A stretch of DNA of 9,504 bases from Caulobacteraceae bacterium (GCA_013815405.1 JACDGF010000053.1:1-9504), one strand, 5' to 3'; shown: positions 1 through 6,425, counted from the first letter of the stretch. The notes: generated by a model not told the origin, from the letters alone. Numbers and translations: made by a program.

Positions 1-93
1 GAGCGCGGGATCGCCTGGCTCGACGCCGCCGGAACCACCCACCCGGCCCTCGCCGCCGCCGTCCGCCTGGCCGCCGCCGCGCGGCGGGGGTGA
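1..93 (+). CDS. 3' end of an unidentified protein (partial)
   Basis: Reading frame 1 is open from the left edge and stops at TGA (91-93), giving about 30 residues rich in Ala, Arg and Leu (ends ...RLAAAARRG). The composition and codon use (third positions almost all G or C) resemble the real genes nearby, so it is probably the helical C-terminus of a gene that starts outside the window. There is too little sequence to assign a family. It converges on the hydroxylase gene, with a hairpin-rich gap between them. Confidence 0.55.
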   Translation, partial: ERGIAWLDAAGTTHPALAAAVRLAAAARRG

Positions 94-142
94 TAGCCCT
101 CTCAATCAGCGGGATTCGCGCCGAGCCCGGCCCCCTCCACCC

Positions 143-231
143 CTTCTCTCCTCCCCCTCCCCCAGAGGGGGGAGGAGAGAAGAAACAGGAACGTTCTCTT
201 CCCCCTCCGGGGGAAGTACCGGCGAAGCCGG
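143..231. repeat. GC-rich palindromic hairpin cluster in a convergent gap
   Basis: Three perfect stem-loops lie in the gap between the left-edge gene and the hydroxylase gene. The first pairs 143-157 with 168-182 (15 bp, C/T-rich against G/A-rich arms). The second pairs CTTCCCCC (198-205) with GGGGGAAG (209-216). The third is CCGGC-gaa-GCCGG (219-231). Runs of this kind are common as dispersed intergenic repeats in Caulobacteraceae and related alphaproteobacteria, which I state from general memory. They could act as a bidirectional transcription end or mRNA 3' stabiliser, but there is no U-tract typical of an intrinsic terminator. Confidence 0.6.
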
Positions 232-257
232 GGAAGGGGGCTCTATCCGTGCCCCCC

Positions 258-926
258 CTATTCCGCTTCGCCCCACAGGCGGCGCAGGTTGTTGCGGACG
301 TATTGGAAGCGGGTGCGGTTTTCCCAACTCATCTTGAGGCCTTCCAGCGCCGCCACCTCGTCGAGGTTGTAGAGCATGTCGCGGTTGGCGGGATCGGGGA
401 TCATGCTTTCGATGAAGGTCAGGCCCACCAGACGCTCCCCCGACGTCACGGGCCGCACCTCATGCAGGGTGTTGGAGGGATAGACCACGGCCGAACCCGC
501 CTCGCCCTTGAAGGCCAGGGCGCGCGCGCCGAGCTGGATCGAAAGCTCGCCGCCCCCGTAGGCGGCCGGCGCGGCGATGAACAGGGTGCAGGAGAGGTCC
601 GAGCGCAGGGGCCGCGGCCCCACGGGCAGGAACGCCGCGTCGGAATGGAGGCCATAGGCCATGCCCGGCGCGTACCTGGCCAGCATCGGCGGGGCGATCA
701 TCCGGGGAAAGGCGAAGTTGCGGAACCCCTCGCTGCGCTGGAGGGCCATGGCCATCAGCCTGGACGCCTCGGCGTGGGCCGGATCGGCGTGGTCGATCTG
801 CAGGTTGTTCTTGACCTTGGAGTGGGGGCTCGACAGGCGCCCCTCGGCGAACTTCGCCCCCGCCGCCAGGGCCGCGAGCCGCGCCACCTCGTCGGGCTCC
901 AGCAGATCGGGCAGTTCAAGGAACAT
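258..926 (-). CDS. piuC: PKHD-type Fe(II)/2-oxoglutarate-dependent hydroxylase, PiuC/YbiX family
   Basis: This is a 222-residue cytoplasmic dioxygenase, close to the usual family length of about 225. The iron triad is visible as H94-x-D96 (YGLHSDAAF) and H155 (SNTLHEVRPV), with R165 as the likely 2-oxoglutarate ligand. Other family hallmarks are SKVKNN (36-41), RYAPGMAYG before the HxD motif and DLSCTLFIA in the core strand. The ATG start is supported by GGGGAGG seven bases upstream (934-940). The family is often found beside TonB-dependent siderophore receptors (the piuA/piuC pairing), and here it is divergent from one. Its physiological substrate is not established for the family, so modification of an imported ligand is inference. 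A candidate promoter and palindrome lie upstream. Confidence 0.9.
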   Translation of the reverse strand: MFLELPDLLEPDEVARLAALAAGAKFAEGRLSSPHSKVKNNLQIDHADPAHAEASRLMAMALQRSEGFRNFAFPRMIAPPMLARYAPGMAYGLHSDAAFLPVGPRPLRSDLSCTLFIAAPAAYGGGELSIQLGARALAFKGEAGSAVVYPSNTLHEVRPVTSGERLVGLTFIESMIPDPANRDMLYNLDEVAALEGLKMSWENRTRFQYVRNNLRRLWGEAE

Positions 927-966
927 CGCGGCGCCTCCCCTTGGAAGCCGGAGCGCGCGCGCCCCG

Positions 967-989
967 CCCCGTTCCTTACAGGAAAGGGG
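967..989. promoter_or_regulatory. 23-bp imperfect palindrome overlapping the candidate piuC -10 box
   Basis: The sequence is CCCC-g-TTCCT-tac-AGGAA-a-GGGG, centred on 978, with 9 of 11 pairs complementary. It overlaps the -10 element proposed for the hydroxylase gene, a typical repressor position. It would alternatively form a hairpin at the very 5' end of the transcript. The binding protein is unknown, and it does not resemble a Fur box. Confidence 0.4.
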
Positions 990-1002
990 TCCGCGCCATC
1001 AA
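975..1002 (-). promoter_or_regulatory. candidate sigma-70-type promoter of the hydroxylase gene
   Basis: On the minus strand TTGATG (997-1002) is followed after 16 bases by TGTAAG (975-980). Each hexamer matches consensus at four of six positions. Transcription would start near 967, leaving a leader of about 40 bases that includes the GGGGAGG ribosome binding site. Caulobacter-type promoters vary and GC-rich DNA gives chance matches, so this is tentative. Confidence 0.35.
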
Positions 1003-1038
1003 TCGCGGCGGCGTCCCGGTGGGTCGGCGGGGTTGGCT

Positions 1039-1078
1039 AACGCGGTAAACGACATTGTCCGCGTTTGTAATGTTGTTT
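1039..1078. promoter_or_regulatory. two nested inverted repeats, candidate operator
   Basis: Two dyads interlock here. AACGCGG (1039-1045) pairs with CCGCGTT (1059-1065) around a 13-base spacer. AAACGACATT (1047-1056) pairs with AATGTTGTTT (1069-1078) around 12 bases, with 9 of 10 positions complementary. The region is AT-richer than its surroundings and lies upstream of every TBDR promoter candidate. Overlapping dyads suggest one or two dimeric regulators, but their identity cannot be read from the sequence. Confidence 0.4.
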
Positions 1079-1119
1079 CATAGGTAAAGACGAGCACATT
1101 GCGACAGGAATGCGACATG

Positions 1120-1142
1120 AGACGGTCTACGCCGTCTATAAT
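1120..1142 (+). promoter_or_regulatory. perfect TATAAT with abutting AGACGG-N6-CCGTCT palindrome
   Basis: TATAAT at 1137-1142 is an exact -10 consensus, rare in DNA this GC-rich. Directly upstream and sharing its first T is the palindrome AGACGG (1120-1125) / CCGTCT (1132-1137). No good -35 is present at 16-18 bases. A promoter that depends on an activator, or is blocked by a protein bound in the spacer, would fit. It would drive the TBDR gene with a leader of about 125 bases. Confidence 0.35.
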
Positions 1143-1154
1143 AGGGATGACCGG

Positions 1155-1182
1155 TTGACGGATACAGTCCTGCGTCGATAAC
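1155..1182 (+). promoter_or_regulatory. candidate sigma-70 promoter of the TBDR gene
   Basis: TTGACG (1155-1160, five of six matches to consensus) is followed after 16 bases by GATAAC (1177-1182). The start site would fall near 1190, giving a leader of about 85 bases that contains the hairpin described at 1227-1265. It competes with the TATAAT at 1137-1142 as the main promoter. Confidence 0.4.
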
Positions 1183-1226
1183 TGCCTCGTAACCGGGGGC
1201 TTTTCACTCGGCATTTTCACGCTTGG

Positions 1227-1268
1227 GGTCCGGTCTTCGCGCCCGGACCGTTCGAGCCCGTCCGGAGG
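1227..1268 (+). promoter_or_regulatory. TBDR leader with mutually exclusive hairpins and Shine-Dalgarno site
   Basis: GGTCCGG (1227-1233) pairs perfectly with CCGGACC (1243-1249). The same right arm, CCGGAC (1243-1248), can instead pair with GTCCGG (1260-1265), whose last two bases are the first two of the GGAGG ribosome binding site (1264-1268). The two stems cannot coexist, which is the layout of a translational switch. This is an inference from pairing only. GGAGG is 7 bases from TTG (1276) and 13 from ATG (1282), which favours the TTG start by spacing. Confidence 0.35.
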
Positions 1269-1275
1269 ATCGCGT

Positions 1276-4200
1276 TTGACCATGGTTACCCCTCGCGCCA
1301 GGCTTCTGGCTTCGTCGATGATCTCCGGCATGGCGATGGCGGGCCTTTCCGCCGCCGCGGCCTATGCGCAGGCCGCCGGGCCCGGTCCGGCGTCGGCCGC
1401 CGCGCCCGCCGATCAGGCCACCAGCGTGACGGAGTTCGTGGTCACCGGCTCGCGCATCCCCCAGCCGAACCTCACCAGCACCAGCCCGATCACCGTGGTG
1501 GGAACCGAGGAAGCCAAGCTCGAAGGCTCGGTGCGGGCGGAGGATCTGCTCAACAACCTGCCCCAGGTGTTCGCCGGCCAGGGCAGCATGATCTCCAACG
1601 GATCCTCCGGCACGGCGACGGTCGATCTGCGCGGGCTGGGCCCCGCGCGGACCCTGGTGCTGATCGACGGTCGCCGGGTGATGCCGGGCGACCCGGCCGT
1701 CCCGGTGACCGACCTCAACTTCATCCCCGAGCAACTCATCGACCGGGTGGAGGTCCTCACCGGCGGGGCGTCGGCGGTCTACGGTTCCGACGCCGTCTCC
1801 GGCGTGGTCAACTTCATCACTCTCAAGAACTTCGAGGGTGTCCGCCTGGATGCCCAGATCGGCGGCTATCAGCACGACAACGGCAACAAGACGATCCAGG
1901 ACCTCAACAACGCCCGAAGCTTCGACCCGCCCACGGGGTCGATCTGGGACGGCCGCCAGACCAGCCTTGGAGCGATCCTCGGGGTGAGCAGCCCGGACGG
2001 CAAGGGAAATGTCGAAACCTACTTCGGCTACCGCAACATCCAGCCGATCCGCCAATCGGAGCGCGACTACAGCAACTGTTCGCTCGGCGACGCCGGCGCC
2101 GTCTTCCGCTGCGCGGGCTCCGGCACCACGCCCTATGGCCACATCATCAGCCAGGATCTGGCGGTGCAGAGCAAGACCTACAATTTCGTGGTCGACCAGA
2201 CCGGCGCCGGCAACACCCTGCGCCCGATCCAGCCGACCGATGTGTTCAACTTCGCGCCACTGAACTACTATCAGCGTCCCGACGAGCAATATACGGCGGG
2301 CGCCTACGCGCACTATGAAGTCAATCCCCATGCCGACGCCTACATGCAGCTGATGTTCATGGACGACCACACGCGCTCCCAGGTCGCCCCCAGCGGCATC
2401 TTCGGCCAGACGTTCAACATCGCCTGCGACAGCCCGCTGCTTTCGGCCCAGGAGACCCAGACTCTGTGCACGGACGCCGGGCTGGACGCCGGCGACAAGG
2501 CCACGCTCAACATCCTGCGTCGCAACGTCGAGGGCGGCCCGCGGATCGAGGATCTTCGCCATACCGACTATCGCGTGGTCCTGGGGGTCAAGGGCGAGAT
2601 CAACGCCGACTGGAACTATGACGCCTACGCCCAGATCGGCCGGGCCATCCTCGCCGAGGAATTCATCAACGACGTGTCCCTGCGGCGCACGGCCCAGGCC
2701 TTGGACGCCATCACCGACAAGGATGGCAATATCGTCTGCCGCGACCCCTCCGGCGGCTGCGTGCCCTATCTGGGGGTGTTCTCCTCGGCCGTCCCCTCGG
2801 CCGCCTCGCTCGCCTTCATCGGCGGCGCCGGCTTCCAGGAAGGCGCCACCACCGAAATGGTCGCCAGCGCCTCGGTGACCGGCAAGATCCCGCAGCTCAA
2901 GAGTCCGTGGGCCGAAGACGCCGTCGGCCTGGCCTTCGGCGGCGAATACCGCCAGGAGCAGCTCGATTTTCGAACCGACAACGAGTTCGACACCGGCGAC
3001 CTGGCCGGCCAAGGGGGTCCCACCCACGGGGTGAACGGTTCCTATAGCGTCTATGAGGGCTTCGGCGAACTGCGCGCGCCCCTGATCCAGAACGCGCCGT
3101 TCGTCAAATCCCTCGGCTTCGAAGCCGGCTACCGCTATTCGCACTACAATATCGCCGGCGAGACCAACACCTATAAGGTGGCCGGCGACTGGCAGCCGAT
3201 CGAGGACATCCGTTTCCGCGCCGGCTTCAATCGCGCGGTGCGCGCGCCCAACATCCTGGAGCTGTTCACGCCCAACACCGTGGTCCTGGGCCTCAACAAC
3301 GACCCCTGCGCCGGCCCCGCCACCCAGCCGGGCTTTCCGACCGAGGCCCAATGCGCGAATTCGGGCGTCTCGGCGGCCCTCTACGGGCACATCGCCGCCA
3401 GCCCGTCGGGACAGTACAACAGCCTGGCCGGCGGCAGCACGGACCTCAAGCCGGAGGTGGCCAAGACCTTCACGATCGGCGGCGTGCTCACCCCGCGCAT
3501 GCTCCCGGGATTCAGCCTGTCGGTGGACTATTTCCGGATCAAGGTCGACGGATTCATCCAGGCCCTGGACCCGAACATAACCCTGGCCCAGTGCATCAAC
3601 ACCGGAAACCCGTTCCTGTGCGGCTTCGTCCACCGGGCGCCGGGGAGCGGATCCCTGTGGCTCGGCACCAACGGCTTCGTGGCCGCGACCAATGTCAACG
3701 CGGGCTTCCTCAAGACCAGCGGCCTCGATTTCACGGCCGCCTATCGCCTCCCGCTCGCCAACCTCGGTTGGGAAAACGGCGGCAGCCTGTCGTTCGTCTA
3801 TAGCGGCACCTATCTGCGCCAGCTGATCACCAGCCCGGCCACCCCCAACATCGACCCGGACACCGGCAAGGTCACCACCCAGTTCGATTGCGCCGGCCTC
3901 TACGGGCAGACGACCTGCGGCACGCCCAACCCGAAGTATCGCCATCACTTCCGCGTCACCTGGAGGACGCCGGTCGAAGGGCTGGAGGTCTCGGCGGCCT
4001 GGCGTTATTTCGGCGCCGTGGATTCGCAAACGACCTCGAGCAACCCGTATTTGAGCGACCCGGCCCATACGTTCGACGTGGACCGGCACATCGCGGCGCA
4101 GAACTGGTTCGACCTTTCGGGACAATGGCGGCTGAAAGACAAGCTGACGTTCCGGGCGGGCGTCAACAACATCTTCGACAAGGAGCCGCCGCTGGTGGGG

Positions 4201-4305
4201 TCCTTCACCGGAGGCTCCAACGGGTCCTTCAACGGCAACACCTATCCCCAGACCTACGACGCCCTCGGACGCTTCCTCTTCGTCGGCGCGACGGTGGACT
4301 TCTAG
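1276..4305 (+). CDS. TonB-dependent outer-membrane receptor
   Basis: This is a large 22-stranded-barrel type receptor, energised by TonB-ExbB-ExbD, that moves a scarce ligand into the periplasm. It has a Sec signal peptide (hydrophobic to about residue 31, AYA-Q cleavage likely). A TonB-box-like TEFVVTGSR follows (52-60), then a plug of about 68-182 with DLRGLGPARTLVLIDGRR and the VEVLTGGASAVYGSDAVSG signature. The long barrel ends in ...VGATVDF, with the terminal Phe needed for BAM recognition. Twelve cysteines fall into six close pairs, probably disulfides in extracellular loops. The chosen start is TTG by ribosome-site spacing; ATG at 1282 would remove only two residues. The plug style is that of the expanded Caulobacter/Sphingomonas receptors, whose ligands include sugars, iron complexes and others. 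The neighbouring PiuC-like enzyme favours an iron complex, but the substrate is not determined. Confidence 0.93.
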   Translation: MTMVTPRARLLASSMISGMAMAGLSAAAAYAQAAGPGPASAAAPADQATSVTEFVVTGSRIPQPNLTSTSPITVVGTEEAKLEGSVRAEDLLNNLPQVFAGQGSMISNGSSGTATVDLRGLGPARTLVLIDGRRVMPGDPAVPVTDLNFIPEQLIDRVEVLTGGASAVYGSDAVSGVVNFITLKNFEGVRLDAQIGGYQHDNGNKTIQDLNNARSFDPPTGSIWDGRQTSLGAILGVSSPDGKGNVETYFGYRNIQPIRQSERDYSNCSLGDAGAVFRCAGSGTTPYGHIISQDLAVQSKTYNFVVDQTGAGNTLRPIQPTDVFNFAPLNYYQRPDEQYTAGAYAHYEVNPHADAYMQLMFMDDHTRSQVAPSGIFGQTFNIACDSPLLSAQETQTLCTDAGLDAGDKATLNILRRNVEGGPRIEDLRHTDYRVVLGVKGEINADWNYDAYAQIGRAILAEEFINDVSLRRTAQALDAITDKDGNIVCRDPSGGCVPYLGVFSSAVPSAASLAFIGGAGFQEGATTEMVASASVTGKIPQLKSPWAEDAVGLAFGGEYRQEQLDFRTDNEFDTGDLAGQGGPTHGVNGSYSVYEGFGELRAPLIQNAPFVKSLGFEAGYRYSHYNIAGETNTYKVAGDWQPIEDIRFRAGFNRAVRAPNILELFTPNTVVLGLNNDPCAGPATQPGFPTEAQCANSGVSAALYGHIAASPSGQYNSLAGGSTDLKPEVAKTFTIGGVLTPRMLPGFSLSVDYFRIKVDGFIQALDPNITLAQCINTGNPFLCGFVHRAPGSGSLWLGTNGFVAATNVNAGFLKTSGLDFTAAYRLPLANLGWENGGSLSFVYSGTYLRQLITSPATPNIDPDTGKVTTQFDCAGLYGQTTCGTPNPKYRHHFRVTWRTPVEGLEVSAAWRYFGAVDSQTTSSNPYLSDPAHTFDVDRHIAAQNWFDLSGQWRLKDKLTFRAGVNNIFDKEPPLVGSFTGGSNGSFNGNTYPQTYDALGRFLFVGATVDF

Positions 4306-4616
4306 AGCCGTTCGGGAAGGCGCGGCTTGGAACCCTAAAGGACTCGTCAAGGAATAGGTGAATCATCGCTCGCCAAGGCGCGCGCGGTGATGTTCGTTCG
4401 GGCGTATGAAACGCGAAGGAGCCAAGAGGCCGGTGAAGGTCAACGCCTTGGCGCGAAGCGCGTTCTGTCTCCTTGGCTCCCCCCATCCGTCTTGGCGTTT
4501 CAAAGGGCCGTTCCGACACAACGCCATTTCGATCACCCGTTTCCCGCACGAGGCGGCGCCCGGCGATCTATCGACAAGGGCTGAACGGCCGGCGTTTTCC
4601 TCCCCATGGAGAGTTG
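4306..4616. other. convergent non-coding gap with imperfect inverted repeat
   Basis: No credible gene is seen in these 311 bases between the TBDR stop and the AraC stop. The clearest structure runs from 4407 to 4502. TGAAACGC (4407-4414) is complementary to GCGTTTCA (4495-4502), and inside these GGAGCCAAG (4418-4426) is complementary to CTTGGCTCC (4472-4480), with unequal spacing between the arms. A second dyad pairs GGCCGTTC (4506-4513) with GAACGGCC (4583-4590). A short stem AGCCG/CGGCT (4306-4310/4323-4327) follows the TBDR stop. No hairpin with a U-tract marks a clear intrinsic terminator on either strand. The stretch may be a decayed dispersed repeat. Confidence 0.45.
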
Positions 4617-5501
4617 CTAACGCGCCGCTTGGAACCTCGGAAACGACCCCAGGGGCGAGGCGTCGCCGCGCCGGAGTTCCGACGGCGTCAATCCCAGAAC
4701 CTGGCGCATGCGGCGCGCCAGATGGCTCGGGTGGCAGAAGCCGCTTTCCAGCGCCGCCTGGCTGATCGACAGGCCGCCGTTCTCGATGAGGCCCTTCGCC
4801 CTCCGCACGCGCCGCTCGATCACATAGCGATGCAGCGGGCGCCGGACCGTCTGGCGAAACAGGACGCGGAAGTGGGACGGGCTGAGCCGGGTCAGTTCCG
4901 CCAAGTCGGCCAGACGCACCTCCCCATCGAGGCGCCCCTCGATGTAGTCGAGGGCCAGCCGCAGCTTGGGTTTCGACAGCCTGGCCCCCGACGGGATCGG
5001 CTCGGCGCAGCCATAAAGCTCCAGAATCCGGGCGGCCAGGGCCATGCCGATGCTGTCGATGAACAGCGGGTCGCTGGGGTGCTCGGCGCCCACCTCGCCC
5101 TTGAGCAACAGCCCCAGGCGAAAGATGCCGTCATCGCGTCGCTGCACCCGCGGCCCCGGGAGGCGCCGAGGCTCGCCGCGCGCCATGCCCCGGGCGGCGG
5201 CGGCCATGAGGTTCGGGTCGAGCCACACGCTCATCGTGGAAGTCGGGTCGTCGTCCTGCCACACGGACGCCGAGCCGGCCGGAACGAAGTCGATGTCGCC
5301 GCGGGTCTGGAGGCGCGTGTGATAAGTGTCGTCATGGCGACAGGTGACCCGCGCGGGCGCTCCCAGGTGGATCATCACGCGGTGTTCGGCGCGCGGCGCG
5401 TTCTCATACCGGCCGGGAGGATCGTCCATCACGCCGACCTCGAGGCCGCGCCAGTGGGCGCCGGCGGGCGGGACGGCCTCGCGATCGAGGGCAGGCGTCA
5501 T
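4617..5501 (-). CDS. AraC-family transcriptional regulator (copy 1)
   Basis: The protein has 294 residues. Residues of about 20-100 resemble the cupin-like sensor domain of AraC proteins (RGDIDFVPAGSASVW). Residues of about 183-280 form the two helix-turn-helix DNA-binding domain, the first around 196-216 (LADLAELTRLSPSHFRVLF) and the second around 245-266 (SQAALESGFCHPSHLARRM), followed by the family PxE motif (LTPSEL). It is paralogous to the other AraC gene in the window: by hand count 181 of 280 positions are identical without a gap. Both recognition regions differ only slightly, so the two probably bind similar operators. The ATG has no strong ribosome binding site, but its position agrees with the start of the paralogue. 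It is the last gene of a four-regulator minus-strand run, 90 bases after the ArsR pair. The effector is unknown. Confidence 0.9.
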   Translation of the reverse strand: MTPALDREAVPPAGAHWRGLEVGVMDDPPGRYENAPRAEHRVMIHLGAPARVTCRHDDTYHTRLQTRGDIDFVPAGSASVWQDDDPTSTMSVWLDPNLMAAAARGMARGEPRRLPGPRVQRRDDGIFRLGLLLKGEVGAEHPSDPLFIDSIGMALAARILELYGCAEPIPSGARLSKPKLRLALDYIEGRLDGEVRLADLAELTRLSPSHFRVLFRQTVRRPLHRYVIERRVRRAKGLIENGGLSISQAALESGFCHPSHLARRMRQVLGLTPSELRRGDASPLGSFPRFQAAR

Positions 5502-5591
5502 GACGGGATCCCAACTACGCGCGCGCGGCCCATGCTCCGCCGACCTCTCCTTACCGCTCCACCGGCCAAGATGGGAGGCCCGCGGGGGGAC

Positions 5592-5909
5592 TCAAAGGCC
5601 GAAGTCGAGCATCTCCGTTCGCCGTTGCCTCAGCCAGGTGTCGCCCAGCGAGACCTCCAGCCAGAGGCGATCGAAATACATCCGGACCATCGGCAGCGCC
5701 TCGGCCCTGGCCTGGACGGCGCCGTCATTGTCCTCGACCAGGCCGGCGTCGCGCAAAACCCGCACGTGGTGCGACACGGCCGGCCGGGTGATCGGCAGTT
5801 CGGACGCGAGGTCGCCCACCCGCCGGGGGCGCACCACGATGCGCTCGAAGATGTCGCGCCGGGTCGGCTCCGCCAACGCCTCCAGAACCGCGTCCAATTC
5901 CAGGGTCAT
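5592..5909 (-). CDS. ArsR-family winged-helix regulator
   Basis: This 105-residue protein has the compact ArsR/SmtB fold: LEALAEPTRRDIFERI at the N-terminus, VGDLASELPITRPAVSHHVRVLRDAGLV as the helix-turn-helix (about 31-58), and a short wing near EDNDGAVQARAEA. It contains no cysteine, so it lacks the CxC metal site of classical ArsR. It fits better the non-metal subgroup often linked to SRPBCC-domain proteins, although none is present here. Its ATG overlaps the TGA of the gene before it (ATGA, 4-bp overlap) and has a GGGAGG site five bases upstream inside that gene, so the two are translationally coupled. Proteins of this family are usually homodimeric repressors released by a ligand or stress; the signal here is unknown. 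Confidence 0.85.
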   Translation of the reverse strand: MTLELDAVLEALAEPTRRDIFERIVVRPRRVGDLASELPITRPAVSHHVRVLRDAGLVEDNDGAVQARAEALPMVRMYFDRLWLEVSLGDTWLRQRRTEMLDFGL

Positions 5910-6322
5910 GGTTTCCTCCCGCGCAGGCCCAGGGCGGCGGCGGCGGCCAGCAGGTCGGCGTATCGGCTCAGACCGGCCAGGCTCTCCGCGTCGACGCTAT
6001 AGACATGGTGGCGATCACGCCGGATCAGCCGGGCTCGCCGAAGGCTTCGCAGGCGATGATGGATGTCGGGAATGGTCATGCCGGAGACGCGCGGCAAGCT
6101 GTCGCTCGCCGTCTGGGGTCTGCGCGCGACCCGCTCCAGGATCGTCCGCCGCCCCGGATCGCCAAGCAGGGTGAACGCCTGGCGAGCCCGGTCGATCTCG
6201 CCGTCCGACAACCCCATCAGGCCCCCGATCGCGCTGAGGTGGGCGCGCCGATCCAAGTCGATTTCCATTTCGTCGGAGGCCTCCATCCGCGCGCCGAACC
6301 TCGGCGAACGCACGTTCCCCAT
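5906..6322 (-). CDS. ArsR-like winged-helix protein, divergent
   Basis: The 138-residue protein shares the pattern of its partner downstream: FTLLGDPGRRTILERVARRP, then a helix-turn-helix region ending MTIPDIHHRLRSLRRARLIRRD, then a wing (RHHVYSVDAESLAGL). It has an N-terminal extension of about 45 residues (acidic, DEMEIDLDRR) absent from the short partner. No cysteines are present, so it is not a thiol metal sensor. The start is uncertain: the ATG used here has only a weak ribosome site, and in-frame ATGs occur at codons 13 and 19. It is coupled to the 105-residue ArsR by a 4-bp overlap, which suggests the two are made together and might form a heterodimer; the heterodimer is inference. A perfect 16-bp palindrome lies just upstream. 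Confidence 0.75.
   Translation of the reverse strand: MGNVRSPRFGARMEASDEMEIDLDRRAHLSAIGGLMGLSDGEIDRARQAFTLLGDPGRRTILERVARRPQTASDSLPRVSGMTIPDIHHRLRSLRRARLIRRDRHHVYSVDAESLAGLSRYADLLAAAAALGLRGRKP
5915..5920 (-). promoter_or_regulatory. ribosome binding site of the short ArsR gene inside the upstream gene
   Basis: GGGAGG on the minus strand lies five bases before the ATG at 5909 and within the last codons of the 138-residue ArsR-like gene. Together with the ATGA overlap it fixes the start of the short ArsR gene and supports coupled translation. Confidence 0.7.
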
Positions 6323-6368
6323 GCCATCCAGGGCGATTTTTCTCGCTCACGAACTGACGGGAAAGAGC

Positions 6369-6384
6369 ACATTCTGACGAATGT
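6369..6384. promoter_or_regulatory. ACATTC-N4-GAATGT palindrome, candidate ArsR operator
   Basis: These 16 bases are a perfect inverted repeat with 6-bp arms around TGAC, 46 bases before the start of the ArsR-like pair, in the 103-base gap after the second AraC gene. Size, symmetry and position fit an autoregulatory operator for a winged-helix dimer. No convincing -35/-10 pair was found around it, so the ArsR pair could also be read through from the AraC promoter. Confidence 0.45.
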
Positions 6385-6425
6385 TACCGGCGCGGCGCGA
6401 CGGATTGACCGCCGGGCGCGCGCCT

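Noticed and set aside
90..1040. A 316-codon plus-strand frame opposite the hydroxylase gene
   Set aside because: The minus strand has the complete HxD...H dioxygenase motifs and a good ribosome site. The plus frame reads through repeats and lacks any domain.
999..1331. A 110-codon minus-strand frame in the divergent promoter region
   Set aside because: Its codon use is unlike the real genes, it begins inside the TBDR signal peptide, and it crosses promoter-like elements and dyads.
1204..4350. A 1048-codon open frame on the minus strand, longer than the TBDR gene it overlaps
   Set aside because: It is antisense to the TBDR. Strong G/C bias at third codon positions removes stops from the opposite strand. 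The translation is rich in Arg, Gly, Asp, Val and His with no domain, whereas the plus strand shows signal peptide, plug and barrel motifs.
4565..4573. GATCTATCG resembling a TetR half-operator
   Set aside because: No matching TAGA arm lies at the required distance, and it is in a 3' convergent gap, so chance is the likelier explanation.
4473..6002. A 509-codon plus-strand frame across the AraC and ArsR genes
   Set aside because: It is opposite to clear helix-turn-helix proteins and its translation is low-complexity (Arg, Pro, His, Gly) without recognisable motifs.
6381..6413. Promoter for the ArsR pair using TAACAT as -10
   Set aside because: The sequence 17 bases upstream (GTCAAT) matches the -35 consensus poorly, so no promoter is called.
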